A stretch of 64,000 nt of DNA from Legionella donaldsonii (GTDB lineage Bacteria > Pseudomonadota > Gammaproteobacteria > Legionellales > Legionellaceae): contig NZ_UGOA01000001.1 of assembly GCF_900452385.1 (NCBI RefSeq), positions 1,497,501 through 1,561,500 on the forward strand, written 5' to 3'. This document shows, piece by piece, positions 8,078-17,398 of this stretch (within the stretch, counting starts at the first letter, position 1; each line of letters begins with the position of its first letter). The translations under genes were made by a program, and so were the position numbers. The notes under the pieces are model-generated. The model searched no databases, was not told where the DNA came from, and was given only the letters and a program-made list of their open reading frames with translations.

Positions 8078-9262
8078 ATGGTGTATTTTCATGAGATCGA
8101 TGTAAACAAATTTCTAACTGAATATTGGCAAAAAAAACCATTGCTAATTCGCCAGGCATTACCTGATTTTGTTAATGCACTTACAGCTGATGAGTTAGCT
8201 GGTTTATCAATGGAAGAAGAGATAGAAAGCCGCCTTGTTTTTGAAACACCAGAAAAAGCGCCTCATTGGCATTTAAAACGCGGGCCCTTCGTTGCGAAAG
8301 ATTTTAAAACGTTACCTGAAACGCATTGGACCTTACTCGTCCAGGGTGTAGACCGCTTCATTCCAGAGGTAACACAAATGCTTGATTATTTTAATTTCAT
8401 TCCTCAGTGGCGGGTGGATGATGTCATGATTAGTTATGCCGTTGAGCATGGCAGTGTGGGACCTCATTACGACAACTATGATGTTTTTTTGTATCAGGCA
8501 CAAGGAAAGCGGAAATGGTCGTTAACGACCAAACATTGTCGGACAGATAATTATTTACCCGGCGTCGAATTACGTATTATGCAACAGTTTCTAACGGAGG
8601 AGGAATATATTCTTGAAGAAGGGGATATGCTCTATCTTCCTCCCCATGTTGGACATTATGGCATAGCTATTGGCAATGATTGCATGACTTATTCTTTTGG
8701 ATACCGTAGTTATCAGGGGCAAGAGTTGTTAGATAGTTTTGCAGACTATTTAGCAGAAAAAAAACCGACTGGTCTTTTATATCAAGATCCTGATTGGACT
8801 GTTAATCAAGGTTCAGCGGAAATACCAAAGCAAGCCTGGTTAAATGCAAAAAAATTATTGCAAACAGTTATCGACGATGAAAGCCATTTGCAACATTGGT
8901 TTGGCAGCTTTGTGACCCAATTGGATCAACAGGCCGAAACTTTATTACCGATCCCTTTGGCGGATGAGGAAATGATTGATATCGGTCTTTTTACCCGGCA
9001 GCTTACTAAAAGCGAGGGGATGATTCGTAATGCATCTTGCCGCTTTGCTTACCAGGTAAACTCTCAAGAAGAGTCCCGCCTTAATTTATTTATTAATGGA
9101 GATGAATGGCCTGACAATGATGTTTCGCCTGCTTTAATCAAATTGGTTTGTAACCATCGTTTATTAACTAATACTGCGCTCTTGCCTTTCCGCAATCGGG
9201 AACAGGATCTGGCCTTTTTATTTAAATTATGCCAATTGCAGTGGCTAGAACTGATTGACTAG
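8078..9262 (+). CDS. roxA: Ribosomal protein uL16 arginine hydroxylase-like JmjC/cupin oxygenase
   Basis: A protein of about 394 residues beginning MVYFHEIDVNKFLTEYWQKK; the phrase FLxxYWQKKPLLIRQA is diagnostic of the RoxA/YcfD family. Iron ligands are visible as H-x-D in GPHYDNYDVFLYQ and the distal His in PPHVGHYGIA. E. coli RoxA hydroxylates an Arg of ribosomal protein uL16 using Fe(II) and 2-oxoglutarate. I chose the ATG at 8078 over 8030 because family members start just before the FLxxYWQKK helix. The C-terminal region (about residues 230-390) matches the dimerisation and winged-helix part of the family. Confidence 0.9.
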   Translation: MVYFHEIDVNKFLTEYWQKKPLLIRQALPDFVNALTADELAGLSMEEEIESRLVFETPEKAPHWHLKRGPFVAKDFKTLPETHWTLLVQGVDRFIPEVTQMLDYFNFIPQWRVDDVMISYAVEHGSVGPHYDNYDVFLYQAQGKRKWSLTTKHCRTDNYLPGVELRIMQQFLTEEEYILEEGDMLYLPPHVGHYGIAIGNDCMTYSFGYRSYQGQELLDSFADYLAEKKPTGLLYQDPDWTVNQGSAEIPKQAWLNAKKLLQTVIDDESHLQHWFGSFVTQLDQQAETLLPIPLADEEMIDIGLFTRQLTKSEGMIRNASCRFAYQVNSQEESRLNLFINGDEWPDNDVSPALIKLVCNHRLLTNTALLPFRNREQDLAFLFKLCQLQWLELID

Positions 9263-9372
9263 CTACAGTCATCAAGCGATTTTTAGTGATTTCATACGGT
9301 TAATAGCGGGTAAATTGTGGTATAGACTTTGCAGGTTAGGAGTATCCATAAACAAGGGTTGAGGGATTGGCA

Positions 9373-10281
9373 ATGTGGAAAAAATACCGGAGCGTGTTTC
9401 GCAAGAGATCTCTTTTGTGTTTTGCCATACTGGGGGGGATGCTTAGTAATCCAAGTTTTTCTGAAGTCCGAGAAATAGCCATCACCATTGATGATTTACC
9501 TTTTGTCGGTTCAGCAAATGGTAAGGCTTCCAATTTACAGCGAGAACATGATCGCTTTATGAAAATCCTGCAAACATTGCGTGATAAGAATGTTCCAGCT
9601 ACTGGCTTTGTGATTGCTGGTTCAATTGAAAAGGGGCAATGGGAACTTTTAGAGCAATTCCAGCAAGCCGGTTTTATTTTAGGGAATCATACTTATTCTC
9701 ATCGAAGTTTAAATAGCGTCAGTGCTGAAAAATACATCGAGGATGTCGATAAGGCAGATAAAATTTTAACGCCTTTAATGACAACACAGAAATATTTCCG
9801 TTATCCCTACCTGGCCGAAAGCAAAGGGGATAAAAAACAGAAGGTCTATGATTACCTTACTGAACATCAATATATTATTGCGCCTGTAACAATTGATAGT
9901 AAGGATTTTCTATTTAATAGTCAGTTATTTGCTATTCCCTATCGTTTACGGGAACAAAATTTAAACCGCCTTAAACAAAGGTATCTTGCCTATATTTGGA
10001 GTCAAACAGTCAGAGCAGAAAATAAAGCAAAAAAATTTAATGGAGATAAGCCAGTTAAGCAAATATTGTTAATTCACGCCAATTTGATTAACAGCTATTG
10101 TTTAGGAGATATCATTGATTTATATCAGCAACATGGGTATCGCTTTATAAGTTTAGCTGACGCATTGGAGGGTACTGCCCCTACGCTTATCACCCCAGCA
10201 GAAGCACGAAATGAGGAGGCTTTTGAAATGATTTTTCAAGACAGTGTTCTTAATAGCCTATTTCAGAACTATAAATCTTGA
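9373..10281 (+). CDS. Secreted polysaccharide deacetylase (NodB-like)
   Basis: The ATG at 9373 follows GAGGGA by 6 bases. The protein starts with a basic segment and a hydrophobic signal peptide ending NPSFSE, so it acts in the periplasm or outside. NodB motifs are present: AITIDDLPF holds the Asp-Asp pair and GNHTYSHRSL the H-x3-H metal ligands. YFRYPYLAE corresponds to the RxPY motif. LLIHANLINSY near residue 240 corresponds to the C-terminal His motif. Substrate could be peptidoglycan or another N-acetylated glycan; this cannot be resolved from sequence. Convergent with mltA and sharing its terminator. Confidence 0.85.
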   Translation: MWKKYRSVFRKRSLLCFAILGGMLSNPSFSEVREIAITIDDLPFVGSANGKASNLQREHDRFMKILQTLRDKNVPATGFVIAGSIEKGQWELLEQFQQAGFILGNHTYSHRSLNSVSAEKYIEDVDKADKILTPLMTTQKYFRYPYLAESKGDKKQKVYDYLTEHQYIIAPVTIDSKDFLFNSQLFAIPYRLREQNLNRLKQRYLAYIWSQTVRAENKAKKFNGDKPVKQILLIHANLINSYCLGDIIDLYQQHGYRFISLADALEGTAPTLITPAEARNEEAFEMIFQDSVLNSLFQNYKS

Positions 10282-10290
10282 TTGCTTGTT

Positions 10291-10331
10291 GAGAAAAGGA
10301 ATTGTCTTTATTAGGACAATTCCTTTTTCTC
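10291..10331. terminator. Bidirectional terminator between deacetylase and mltA
   Basis: Left arm 10291-10306 and right arm 10315-10331 pair along about 16 bp with one bulged base around an 8-base loop. The arms carry A-runs and T-runs on their outer sides, so the stem is followed by U-rich RNA in either direction. The right arm contains the last codons of mltA. Confidence 0.75.
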
Positions 10332-11522
10332 GAGTTGAGTAATGGTATGGCGTGGTAAAAGCAACCAGTAATGGCCAGCATTCTTCATATGGCCCGCAAT
10401 GAAAGTCGCTTGTTTACCTGCTCCCCAATAAACGTCACCACGCACCATTCCGCGAATTGCACCACCAGTATCCTGGGCGATCATTAGGCGTTGAAATATT
10501 TTTTTATCGTCATGATGCTTATCGGGTCTGGTGGTATTTAGCCAGATCGGGGCACCTAACGGGATATATTTGCGATCAATGGCTAGAGAGTAACCGGCAG
10601 TCAAGGCAACACCTTGCGCACCATAAGCAGCATTTTGTTTTAAGTCCTGGAAGAAAACAAAGGATTTATTTTGATTTAAAACAGCGTCAATCTCTTCAGG
10701 ATGTGCTTTAAGATAGCGCTTGATTCTTTGCATCGAAGCATTATCTTTCGTCATAACTCCCTTATCAATTAATACCCGTGCTATCGACGTATAGGGGGCG
10801 CCATTCTGGCCTGCGTAACCAACGTACATGCGTTTTCCGTCAGGCAGCTGGACAATGCCCGAACCTTGAATTTCTAAAAAAACTCTGTCAATGGGATTAT
10901 CAATCCAAACTAAAACTTCCGCTTTATTAGCGATGGCGCCTTTATTGATTTCTTTACGTGTGTAGTAAGGTACTACGGTATTTTTTTCTAAACGCCCAAT
11001 AACCCGGCGATTTTTTAAGCTTGGATCAAAAGGAGCTAAGTTAATTGTAATTAGATCGGAAGGTAAACTATAAATAGGGACATTGTATTTCTTGGTTTTA
11101 GTTAAACTTCCATGGAGTAAGGGCATATAGTAGCCGGTAAATAAACCTCTTACTGGCTCGTTATTGGAAAATTCAACGACTTTAAACCATTTTTGGAAAA
11201 ATTTTTGTGCTCTTGTCTTTGAGGTAGAGGTAATCGACAATGCTTCTTGACAAGCGGGGTGCCAATCTCCTGCTTTTAGCTCGATCTGTTGACTACCAAC
11301 TGATTGCTCAGGATCTTGCTTTAAAAAGGTGCGGCAGGAAACCTGAAAGGTTAGCAGTGACTTCCTGACATTCGTTGTTTCCCAACCGGGTAATTGGGTA
11401 AAAGGAATTTGTTTTAAAACAACGGCTGGTTGTTCTTGCTGAGGCCAAAACCACCATCCGGCAAAAAGGCGCAGTGCAAGTAAGCTAACAAAAAGTGTTG
11501 TGTATAAGAATTTTTGTTTCAT
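10311..11522 (-). CDS. mltA: Membrane-bound lytic murein transglycosylase A
   Basis: A 403-residue MltA family enzyme that cleaves peptidoglycan glycan strands to 1,6-anhydromuropeptides in the periplasm. Recognisable blocks are GLFTGYYMPLL, VFLEIQGSGIVQLPDG and the C-terminal 3D domain QDTGGAIRGMVRGDVYWGAG, which holds the catalytic Asp. The N-terminus has a hydrophobic segment (residues about 5-20) followed by GWWFWP but no lipobox Cys, unlike E. coli MltA, so it is probably anchored by an uncleaved signal helix. Its 3' end lies inside the shared terminator. Confidence 0.92.
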   Translation of the reverse strand: MKQKFLYTTLFVSLLALRLFAGWWFWPQQEQPAVVLKQIPFTQLPGWETTNVRKSLLTFQVSCRTFLKQDPEQSVGSQQIELKAGDWHPACQEALSITSTSKTRAQKFFQKWFKVVEFSNNEPVRGLFTGYYMPLLHGSLTKTKKYNVPIYSLPSDLITINLAPFDPSLKNRRVIGRLEKNTVVPYYTRKEINKGAIANKAEVLVWIDNPIDRVFLEIQGSGIVQLPDGKRMYVGYAGQNGAPYTSIARVLIDKGVMTKDNASMQRIKRYLKAHPEEIDAVLNQNKSFVFFQDLKQNAAYGAQGVALTAGYSLAIDRKYIPLGAPIWLNTTRPDKHHDDKKIFQRLMIAQDTGGAIRGMVRGDVYWGAGKQATFIAGHMKNAGHYWLLLPRHTITQLEKKELS

Positions 11523-11585
11523 AACTGGATAAATTTTACACTAAAAGAGATTAAATGCAACATTTATTTAAGGAATAGAATAAGC

Positions 11586-12026
11586 ATGGCACATATTAAG
11601 TTATCAAAACAAGGGGTTACACCCTTTGAAAAACTTTTAGGTCACTTACCTGAAATTTCTGTCCAATGGCAGCAACTTGAAATGGCTTTTTTCCAAAGTA
11701 ATACGTTTGATGCTGACTTTCTTGAGCAAATCAGACGTGTCTTAGCGTTTAATCATGTTTGTCAGTATTGTATGGCCAAAGCAGGGCCAGCGGACGAAAA
11801 TCCTGACTCGTTAAGATTGGCAGAAGCACTGCGTCTGGCTAATAAATTTGCTTTGGACCATTTATCAATTGATCAAGAGGAAATTGCGCGCTTAAAAGAA
11901 TATTTCTCTGATCAGGAATTGGTTGAGTTACTTGCTTTCTGTAGTTTTATATCTGCAGCGCAAAAATTGGGTGCGAGCCTTGGTTTACAGGCAGCCAATC
12001 ATTACAGCGGCGAATTGACTCAGTAG
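11586..12026 (+). CDS. AhpD-like/carboxymuconolactone decarboxylase family protein
   Basis: A 146-residue all-helical protein with a C-x-x-C motif in NHVCQYCMAKAGP at about residue 60, as in AhpD-like peroxidase-associated or CMD-fold proteins. The upstream in-frame codons to 11514 overlap the mltA start, so I chose the ATG at 11586, which is preceded by AAGGA about 13 bases away. A redox role is likely but the partner is unknown. No peroxiredoxin gene is adjacent. Confidence 0.7.
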   Translation: MAHIKLSKQGVTPFEKLLGHLPEISVQWQQLEMAFFQSNTFDADFLEQIRRVLAFNHVCQYCMAKAGPADENPDSLRLAEALRLANKFALDHLSIDQEEIARLKEYFSDQELVELLAFCSFISAAQKLGASLGLQAANHYSGELTQ

Positions 12027-12043
12027 ATTAGGCTTGGTAAAAC

Positions 12044-13318
12044 TTATTTGGCTAAGAGGATGGGATATTTTTTACAGAAATCGTTCCAGCTGTACCATTC
12101 TAACTTTCCTGGCGAGCGATATTCTTTGGCAATTTCTTGCTGTAGAGGCAATTGTTCGTCAGCTGCGTTAAATAGTGTTTTTGCAGGTGTGACTAGCCAG
12201 GAGGCGCCAGCTGTGCGATATTTTTTTATTAATTCTGTGGCTGCATAGTAACTGTTGGTAAATAAGCCAGGCCAAATAAAATCAAAATTATTAATGCCTA
12301 AGTCATCCATGTAACAATCATTATTCATAATTTCATTATTATCTGCAGGACTGTCTATTTTAGGCCCGGTAAAATAAGCCAATTGGTAATCATTATTATC
12401 AAATTTGAACTGAGGAAATAATTTTTTAAATTGGGTTACACATTGATAGACCAATTGAGCATCGTCCGTTATTTTCTCTCCTAAAGCAACAAGCTCATGA
12501 GTACTGCTTAGGCCTTTAATATAACTAATAATAGTGACAGGCTGTTTTTCCTCATCGTAGGTAGTGGCCATTGTTAAACCATATGACAAATAAACACCGG
12601 TTAAGTCAGGGCTTTTCCCTTTCAAGAGTAGCATTGGAATAAAACGAACGGTATTGGGGACAAGGTTTTTTCTTAAGTGATGGGCTTGGGTTAACATAGT
12701 AGTGAGTAATTGATTATTTCGACCCGCACAAAGGAAATAATGTTTTGATTTAATTAAGAAAGTTCCTTTGGAAGTGTTTATCTCGGCCTGCATAATTGTA
12801 TTTTGCTCTTCACTATAAATGAGTTTTTGTACACGAGCATCGACAATTTGTTTTCTGTATGGCTGTGCTAAAACAGTTATAATGGCGCAGCCATTAATTG
12901 TTCCTTCTTGTACAGAGAAAAGTTGTTGTTGGGGTTTTAATTCACAACCAAGACTTTGTAAACTCGCTGGAATTTTTTCTAGAGATTGATAGGGTAGTGA
13001 TTTGGCCTGCCAAATGGATTTTAGATGTTGAGCATCGGATTCATTGGTTATCACATAAGCGTTATCTTTTTTTCCGCATTTATCATGATGTTGCTTGAAA
13101 AAATGATCCCACCAATGACTGCTTTCAACGGTGGAGATTAAACTGTTAAAATAGCCTCTATTATAATAGCCGTGAGTATGATTTGACTCCCCCTCACCTA
13201 AGGGCTGATCAGTTACAAGGGCAAGAGATTGTACACCGGCTTCTTGAAGAAGGTTTAAAAGCATTAGACCCTGAATACCACCACCAATGATAAGACAATC
13301 ACAATTTATTGTTTTCAT
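12044..13318 (-). CDS. FAD-dependent oxidoreductase (DAO/GlpD-like fold)
   Basis: A 424-residue protein that opens with the dinucleotide-binding motif CLIIGGGIQGLMLLNLLQEAG and continues with a second FAD contact region (HYFLCAGRNNQLL) near residue 195. This places it in the DAO/amino-acid oxidase-like flavoprotein group. The substrate is unknown; the sequence after residue 210 is divergent. It ends 18 bases from the convergent AhpD-like gene. Confidence 0.75.
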   Translation of the reverse strand: MKTINCDCLIIGGGIQGLMLLNLLQEAGVQSLALVTDQPLGEGESNHTHGYYNRGYFNSLISTVESSHWWDHFFKQHHDKCGKKDNAYVITNESDAQHLKSIWQAKSLPYQSLEKIPASLQSLGCELKPQQQLFSVQEGTINGCAIITVLAQPYRKQIVDARVQKLIYSEEQNTIMQAEINTSKGTFLIKSKHYFLCAGRNNQLLTTMLTQAHHLRKNLVPNTVRFIPMLLLKGKSPDLTGVYLSYGLTMATTYDEEKQPVTIISYIKGLSSTHELVALGEKITDDAQLVYQCVTQFKKLFPQFKFDNNDYQLAYFTGPKIDSPADNNEIMNNDCYMDDLGINNFDFIWPGLFTNSYYAATELIKKYRTAGASWLVTPAKTLFNAADEQLPLQQEIAKEYRSPGKLEWYSWNDFCKKYPILLAK

Positions 13319-13397
13319 AGTGAGATCTTAAATTATTTTTCTTTAGTATAGATAATTCTGACATGAAAAGGAGGTTGGCACAGACGACAACATTGTT

Positions 13398-13679
13398 CTA
13401 AACGCCTTTGGCATATTCATGCGCCAGGACAACTTGTAAGCCTGCAGCTGTAAGTGAGAGGAAGTTATAGCCTGGATCAATGGTTGTACGTTCTAACCAT
13501 TCATTGGCAATACAGATATCAGCAAGTTTGTGAACCTCTTCAAGCGTCACATCACGTTTAAATTTTTGGGCAAGTACACTAGCAATTGATTCGTCAATAT
13601 TCATAAAAATAGCATCTCGGCTTTTTCCTTGAGCCTTCATTTCTTCATAAAACAGCAGCAAAATATCGACTTCATTCAT
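13398..13679 (-). CDS. Small hypothetical protein, probably winged-helix-like
   Basis: A 93-residue acidic protein predicted from its pattern to be helical with a C-terminal beta turn (FLSLTAAGLQVVLAHE), resembling winged-helix folds. No DNA-binding evidence can be read directly. AAAGGA lies 7 bases before the ATG and supports the start. It stands downstream of the patatin-like gene, separated by about 80 bases. Confidence 0.6.
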   Translation of the reverse strand: MNEVDILLLFYEEMKAQGKSRDAIFMNIDESIASVLAQKFKRDVTLEEVHKLADICIANEWLERTTIDPGYNFLSLTAAGLQVVLAHEYAKGV

Positions 13680-13763
13680 GATAAGTCCTTTTAGTCATCC
13701 ATGATTAAAATATAGACAAAATAGCGAAGATTAGCAGAACGTTTCTGTTGGATAGAGAGTTTT

Positions 13764-14789
13764 CTAAAAATATTCATTCAGATTTATAGTGGAGCGTTTA
13801 CCAAGATGGCGAAGATTTTTTTCTAGCCAATCCGCAGCCTCTCTACGTCCTTCCTCGAATAATTGACAAAGAAACGTCCAATCAAAATATAATTTATTGG
13901 CTACTGGATAAGCTTGCATGACTTTGTCAGCTCGCAGGCTATGCAAATAAACCTGCTTCATATTTTTTTTATATTTTTCCTTAATACAATCTTTGTCCAG
14001 TAATTCATTAACAAAAACCAGATCCTTTATTTCTCGTATTAACGAAGAGTTAAAGCTAATTTCATTAACCCGATTTAAAATATCGGTTGCTGATTCGGGT
14101 ACTTGCTCTCGAGCAATTGGATTTGTATGAAGAATTAAAATGTCATTATTAGGTGAATGAGAAAGAAGAGGGGATAGTGCTGGACTCCCTATATAACCGC
14201 CATCCCAGAAATAATCGTCATCGATTTGAACAGCTTGAAACATAAAGGGGACACAAGTCGAGGCCATAATAGCATCTATGGAAAGATGCTCATTATTAAA
14301 AAGTTTAACCTTGCCTGTTTTTACATTGGTTGCGGTGATAAATAGTTTTGGTGTATGAGCAATTTTGATTTGATCAATGTTTAATATCGTTTTTAAGATT
14401 TCCCTTAGGGGATTAAAATTAAAGGGGTTTAACTGATAAGGTGAGAACATTTTGCTCATCAAGTCAAATGCAGTAAAGGACAAAGAGTGTTCAAGGTCTA
14501 TGGCAAATAATTCTTCTATTGGGGTAATTTTTATTGGATTATACAACTGCCCTGCATTGCTAATCATTTTCCAAAGTTTATATAAAGTTTCACGAGCTTC
14601 ATCATTACCCCCTTCAATTAAGCCATAGACAAGCGCTGCTGCATTCAATGCACCTACACTACTGGCTGAAATTGAACCAAAATTTATACGGCCGTCTTCC
14701 AGGAATTTATCTAAAACCCCCCAGGCCAGAGCACCATAAGCTCCGCCTCCTTGTAGCGCAAGATTAATCGTTTTAGGATTAGTGGTCAT
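13764..14789 (-). CDS. Patatin-like phospholipase
   Basis: A protein of about 341 residues. It carries the oxyanion motif LQGGGAYGALAWG (residues 12-24), a nucleophile elbow SASSVGALNAA with Ser44, and the Asp of FWDGGYIG (Asp196). Together these form the patatin Ser-Asp dyad for acyl-ester cleavage of lipids. The elbow reads A-S-S-V-G instead of the usual G-x-S-x-G. I chose the ATG at 14789 because AGGAAG lies 10 bases before it; the GTG at 14819 has no ribosome-binding site. In Legionella some patatin-like enzymes are translocated effectors, but this one resembles general bacterial RssA-like proteins as well. Confidence 0.85.
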   Translation of the reverse strand: MTTNPKTINLALQGGGAYGALAWGVLDKFLEDGRINFGSISASSVGALNAAALVYGLIEGGNDEARETLYKLWKMISNAGQLYNPIKITPIEELFAIDLEHSLSFTAFDLMSKMFSPYQLNPFNFNPLREILKTILNIDQIKIAHTPKLFITATNVKTGKVKLFNNEHLSIDAIMASTCVPFMFQAVQIDDDYFWDGGYIGSPALSPLLSHSPNNDILILHTNPIAREQVPESATDILNRVNEISFNSSLIREIKDLVFVNELLDKDCIKEKYKKNMKQVYLHSLRADKVMQAYPVANKLYFDWTFLCQLFEEGRREAADWLEKNLRHLGKRSTINLNEYF

Positions 14790-15050
14790 GATAAGCGCGC
14801 TTCCTATATCTGGATTCACTCTGCCCTATCTGTATAAGTATAATTCTTTATGGAATGTAATTTGATCAAAATAGGAAATTTATTTTCCATCAACCTTAGG
14901 TTGCGGAGCCACTAAAAGTATCATTTCAATGGCATGGCGGGAGTCAGTGCGAGATCAGATGAGATAGACGTAGTTGAATTTGCCCATAAACAGACGAGTT
15001 TTGCTTCTTTCATTGGTTGGCGAACTGATCTATCAAGGTGTAGATAAATC

Positions 15051-15485
15051 TTAAGTTTTGTAGTAAGTACTTTTTAAAACATAATAAATGGGGCCTAGAA
15101 CCAAACCGTAGATAAGATGTCCGACTAAAGAAAGTTTATTGTTGTCAAAACCGGAAAAACTCCACTGTGCCAATAATGGAATATCAGTTGACAAATAGGG
15201 CTGTAAAGTCATGGGGCCCAGTACCCACATACTAATACCGAATACAGATCCCCAAAGAGTTGCGCTCAGCCATGAATTTATTAAGCGGTCTAACAGGAGG
15301 ACGAAAGCGATACCAGCGATTAAACTGATGCAAAGGTGCACAAAAAAACCACCAAGCCTGGTAGGCATGCCAATGATACTTCCAAGATCTTCGGTCATCC
15401 CGTTCATGAGTAGAAAGAAAGCAAAAAAAAGCCCTGCGACAAGACCCGCAAGTATGCCGTTACTAATACTTCTAGGATTACTCAT
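15051..15485 (-). CDS. Four-helix membrane protein (DUF6789/DUF1440-like)
   Basis: A 144-residue protein with four transmembrane helices (about residues 10-30, 45-66, 72-92 and 118-138) and conserved-looking Gly-rich helix starts (GILAGLVAG, GHLIYGLVLGPIYY). This pattern resembles uncharacterised YagU/DUF1440-like and DUF6789-like proteins. The function is unknown. It is transcribed alone; the 230 bases between it and the patatin-like gene show no further gene. Confidence 0.65.
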   Translation of the reverse strand: MSNPRSISNGILAGLVAGLFFAFFLLMNGMTEDLGSIIGMPTRLGGFFVHLCISLIAGIAFVLLLDRLINSWLSATLWGSVFGISMWVLGPMTLQPYLSTDIPLLAQWSFSGFDNNKLSLVGHLIYGLVLGPIYYVLKSTYYKT

Positions 15486-15868
15486 GTCAAGATTCCTATT
15501 ACCATTCTAGGAGCTATTTTCATTTCCACTATTAGGTAGGGTATAAACTCAAGCTAGCGAAATGTAAACAGCGCTAGTACTTATTATTCTTTCATTATTT
15601 AATTTTTTTAGTTTTTTTACCATGAAATTGCGGTTTATTCACAAAATTTATTGATGTTAGTTTACTTACAATGTTCTAAATCCTGGATTAATGATCGTAT
15701 TCGATTACGCGGCAGGTTTAAAGAGAATGTCCTCTTTATTAGCAAATTCTTGTGCTGAACTTGAGATAGCGCTATCTTAAAGTTTGGCGATCTAAACGAA
15801 AAATATTATTTCGGGAATAGTGTTAATTTTCTTCTATCCAAATTCGATTACACCTAAAGGAGAAAGCG
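15486..15868. other. Gene-free stretch upstream of the SH2-like gene
   Basis: No credible coding frame. It holds a perfect 14-base palindrome, AGATAGCGCTATCT at 15764-15777, about 92 bases before the SH2-like gene, and a small inverted repeat AAGAG/CTCTT at 15721-15736. AAGGAG lies 8 bases before the ATG at 15869. I see no PmrA-type tandem repeat here. Confidence 0.5.
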
Positions 15869-16342
15869 ATGTGGTCAAAAGAGGAGTTAACTAAGGGAAT
15901 GGAAGCCCGTCCTATTATTTTCACCGAGCTCGATACGGTACTGGTGGAAAATAAATTGGACGCCAACCAGGCGAGAGTGAAAGTTAGTAAAGCAGTATGG
16001 CTAATTCGAGAAAGTTCAATACCTGACTTGTTAGTGGTTTCCTATTTTGATCAAAAAAAGCGGCAATATACCCATATTGGGATTGGCAGAGTGAAAGGCA
16101 GGTGGGGGTTTGCTCCGGTCGGTGATGCAGATATACAGGTCTTCAAACGACAAATTGAAGCTTCCTTTAAAGAAAATAGAATGGAAGACGGTGCGATTAA
16201 ACTTGTTCATTTTCTTGCAGAGTATGATTTTGACCTCACGAAAATAGTAAGACCAACATCCATTGAAGCGACCAGAAATTTACAATATATCAATTACATG
16301 CTTAATGAGGAGATGACACAAGCCTGCTGTGAAGTCTATTAA
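15869..16342 (+). CDS. SH2-like domain protein, candidate effector
   Basis: A 157-residue protein. Residues 43-50 read VWLIRESS, which matches the FLVRES strand of SH2 domains with the phosphotyrosine-binding Arg at position 47. The next strands fit too: LLVVSYFD (54-61, beta C) and YTHIGIGRVKGRWGF (67-81, beta D). An extended loop follows, then the helix FKRQIEASFKENRMEDGAIKLVHFL, where SH2 domains have their second helix. Bacterial SH2 domains are known from Legionella effectors, some with unusually tight phosphotyrosine binding. There is no second domain, so it would act as a binding module. AAGGAG precedes the ATG. The call rests on pattern only; it could be an unrelated fold. Confidence 0.6.
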   Translation: MWSKEELTKGMEARPIIFTELDTVLVENKLDANQARVKVSKAVWLIRESSIPDLLVVSYFDQKKRQYTHIGIGRVKGRWGFAPVGDADIQVFKRQIEASFKENRMEDGAIKLVHFLAEYDFDLTKIVRPTSIEATRNLQYINYMLNEEMTQACCEVY

Positions 16343-16501
16343 GTTTAATTTCGATTATCGCGGGTCGTGCGCAGAGAGGCACAAAATAATAATCTATTAT
16401 TTTATACTTCCTACGGCCTACCTCCTGTGTTTTATACGCCAGAGGTTGGCCGTAAAAATTTGGGAATTCTCTTCGACTGTTAAGATTTAGTGTGAGCCAT
16501 T

Positions 16502-17398
16502 TTACTGTGCCAGCCAACTGGATATTATTTCATGCTGTGCCAAATCCAGGAGAGCGGGAGCATGTCCGGCATCCTCTACTTCCAAAACCTCAATATCAGG
16601 GTGAATTCGGCGCATCTTTTTTATGTGTTCGGGAAGCAGAAGATCTGAATGGCGACCATGGATCACCATTACTGGACATTTAATTTCTCGCCAGATAGAC
16701 CAAAGATCAATATCAAATAAAATGCCTTCTAATGCTTTGTGAGGATTGGATAGGAATTCTTTTAAGAAATGACCATGCCATTTAACATCTTTAATGCCGG
16801 GATCCAATTTAACAACATAAATGCCAGGTGAGCGCTCTTCAATACTATGCTCAGTAAATTCTTCCCATTGCTCTTCGCTCAATGCACCGAAGGTAGCATA
16901 GATAGTTTTGAAATATTCTTTAGCTTGTTCCTTACTCAAGAACTCAGGATCTTTACCCGCATATTTAGATAATCGCCAAAGAGCATGAACAGGTATCTGT
17001 GGGCCAACATCATTCATAATTAGACGGCGAATAGGTGAGTTAGGCAGGGCAGCGATCATCATGCCGATTAGACCGCCCATCGAGGTGCCAATCCAATCGA
17101 TTTCTGTTGTTGCGGTACGAGCAATCAGCGCATTCATATCGAGAATGTATTGTTCATAAGTATAGTGATGGGAATCCTTGAGCCAACTACTATCGCCTCG
17201 GCCAACAATGTCTGGACAAAAGACGTGATGACCTTGCAGGCTTAAATACCTGGCAAGTGCGTCAAAATCACGGCCATTGCGAGTTAAGCCATGGACACAA
17301 ATAATAGAAGCGCGTGATGAAGAGGGGATACCCCATTCAGTATAAGCAATTCGATGAAAGCCTTCTTTCGACATGGAAAGAAAATTATTTTGCTTCAT
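16502..17398 (-). CDS. Alpha/beta hydrolase
   Basis: A 298-residue alpha/beta-hydrolase with an HG oxyanion motif (ICVHGLTRNGRDF), a nucleophile elbow GTSMGG near residue 107 and a C-terminal catalytic His in EDAGHAPALLD. A conserved Asp is visible in GRHSDLLLP. The family covers esterases, lipases and epoxide or C-C hydrolases, and substrate cannot be assigned. AGGAAGGAG lies immediately upstream of the ATG. It is convergent with the SH2-like gene, with 160 bases between them. Confidence 0.85.
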   Translation of the reverse strand: MKQNNFLSMSKEGFHRIAYTEWGIPSSSRASIICVHGLTRNGRDFDALARYLSLQGHHVFCPDIVGRGDSSWLKDSHHYTYEQYILDMNALIARTATTEIDWIGTSMGGLIGMMIAALPNSPIRRLIMNDVGPQIPVHALWRLSKYAGKDPEFLSKEQAKEYFKTIYATFGALSEEQWEEFTEHSIEERSPGIYVVKLDPGIKDVKWHGHFLKEFLSNPHKALEGILFDIDLWSIWREIKCPVMVIHGRHSDLLLPEHIKKMRRIHPDIEVLEVEDAGHAPALLDLAQHEIISSWLAQ

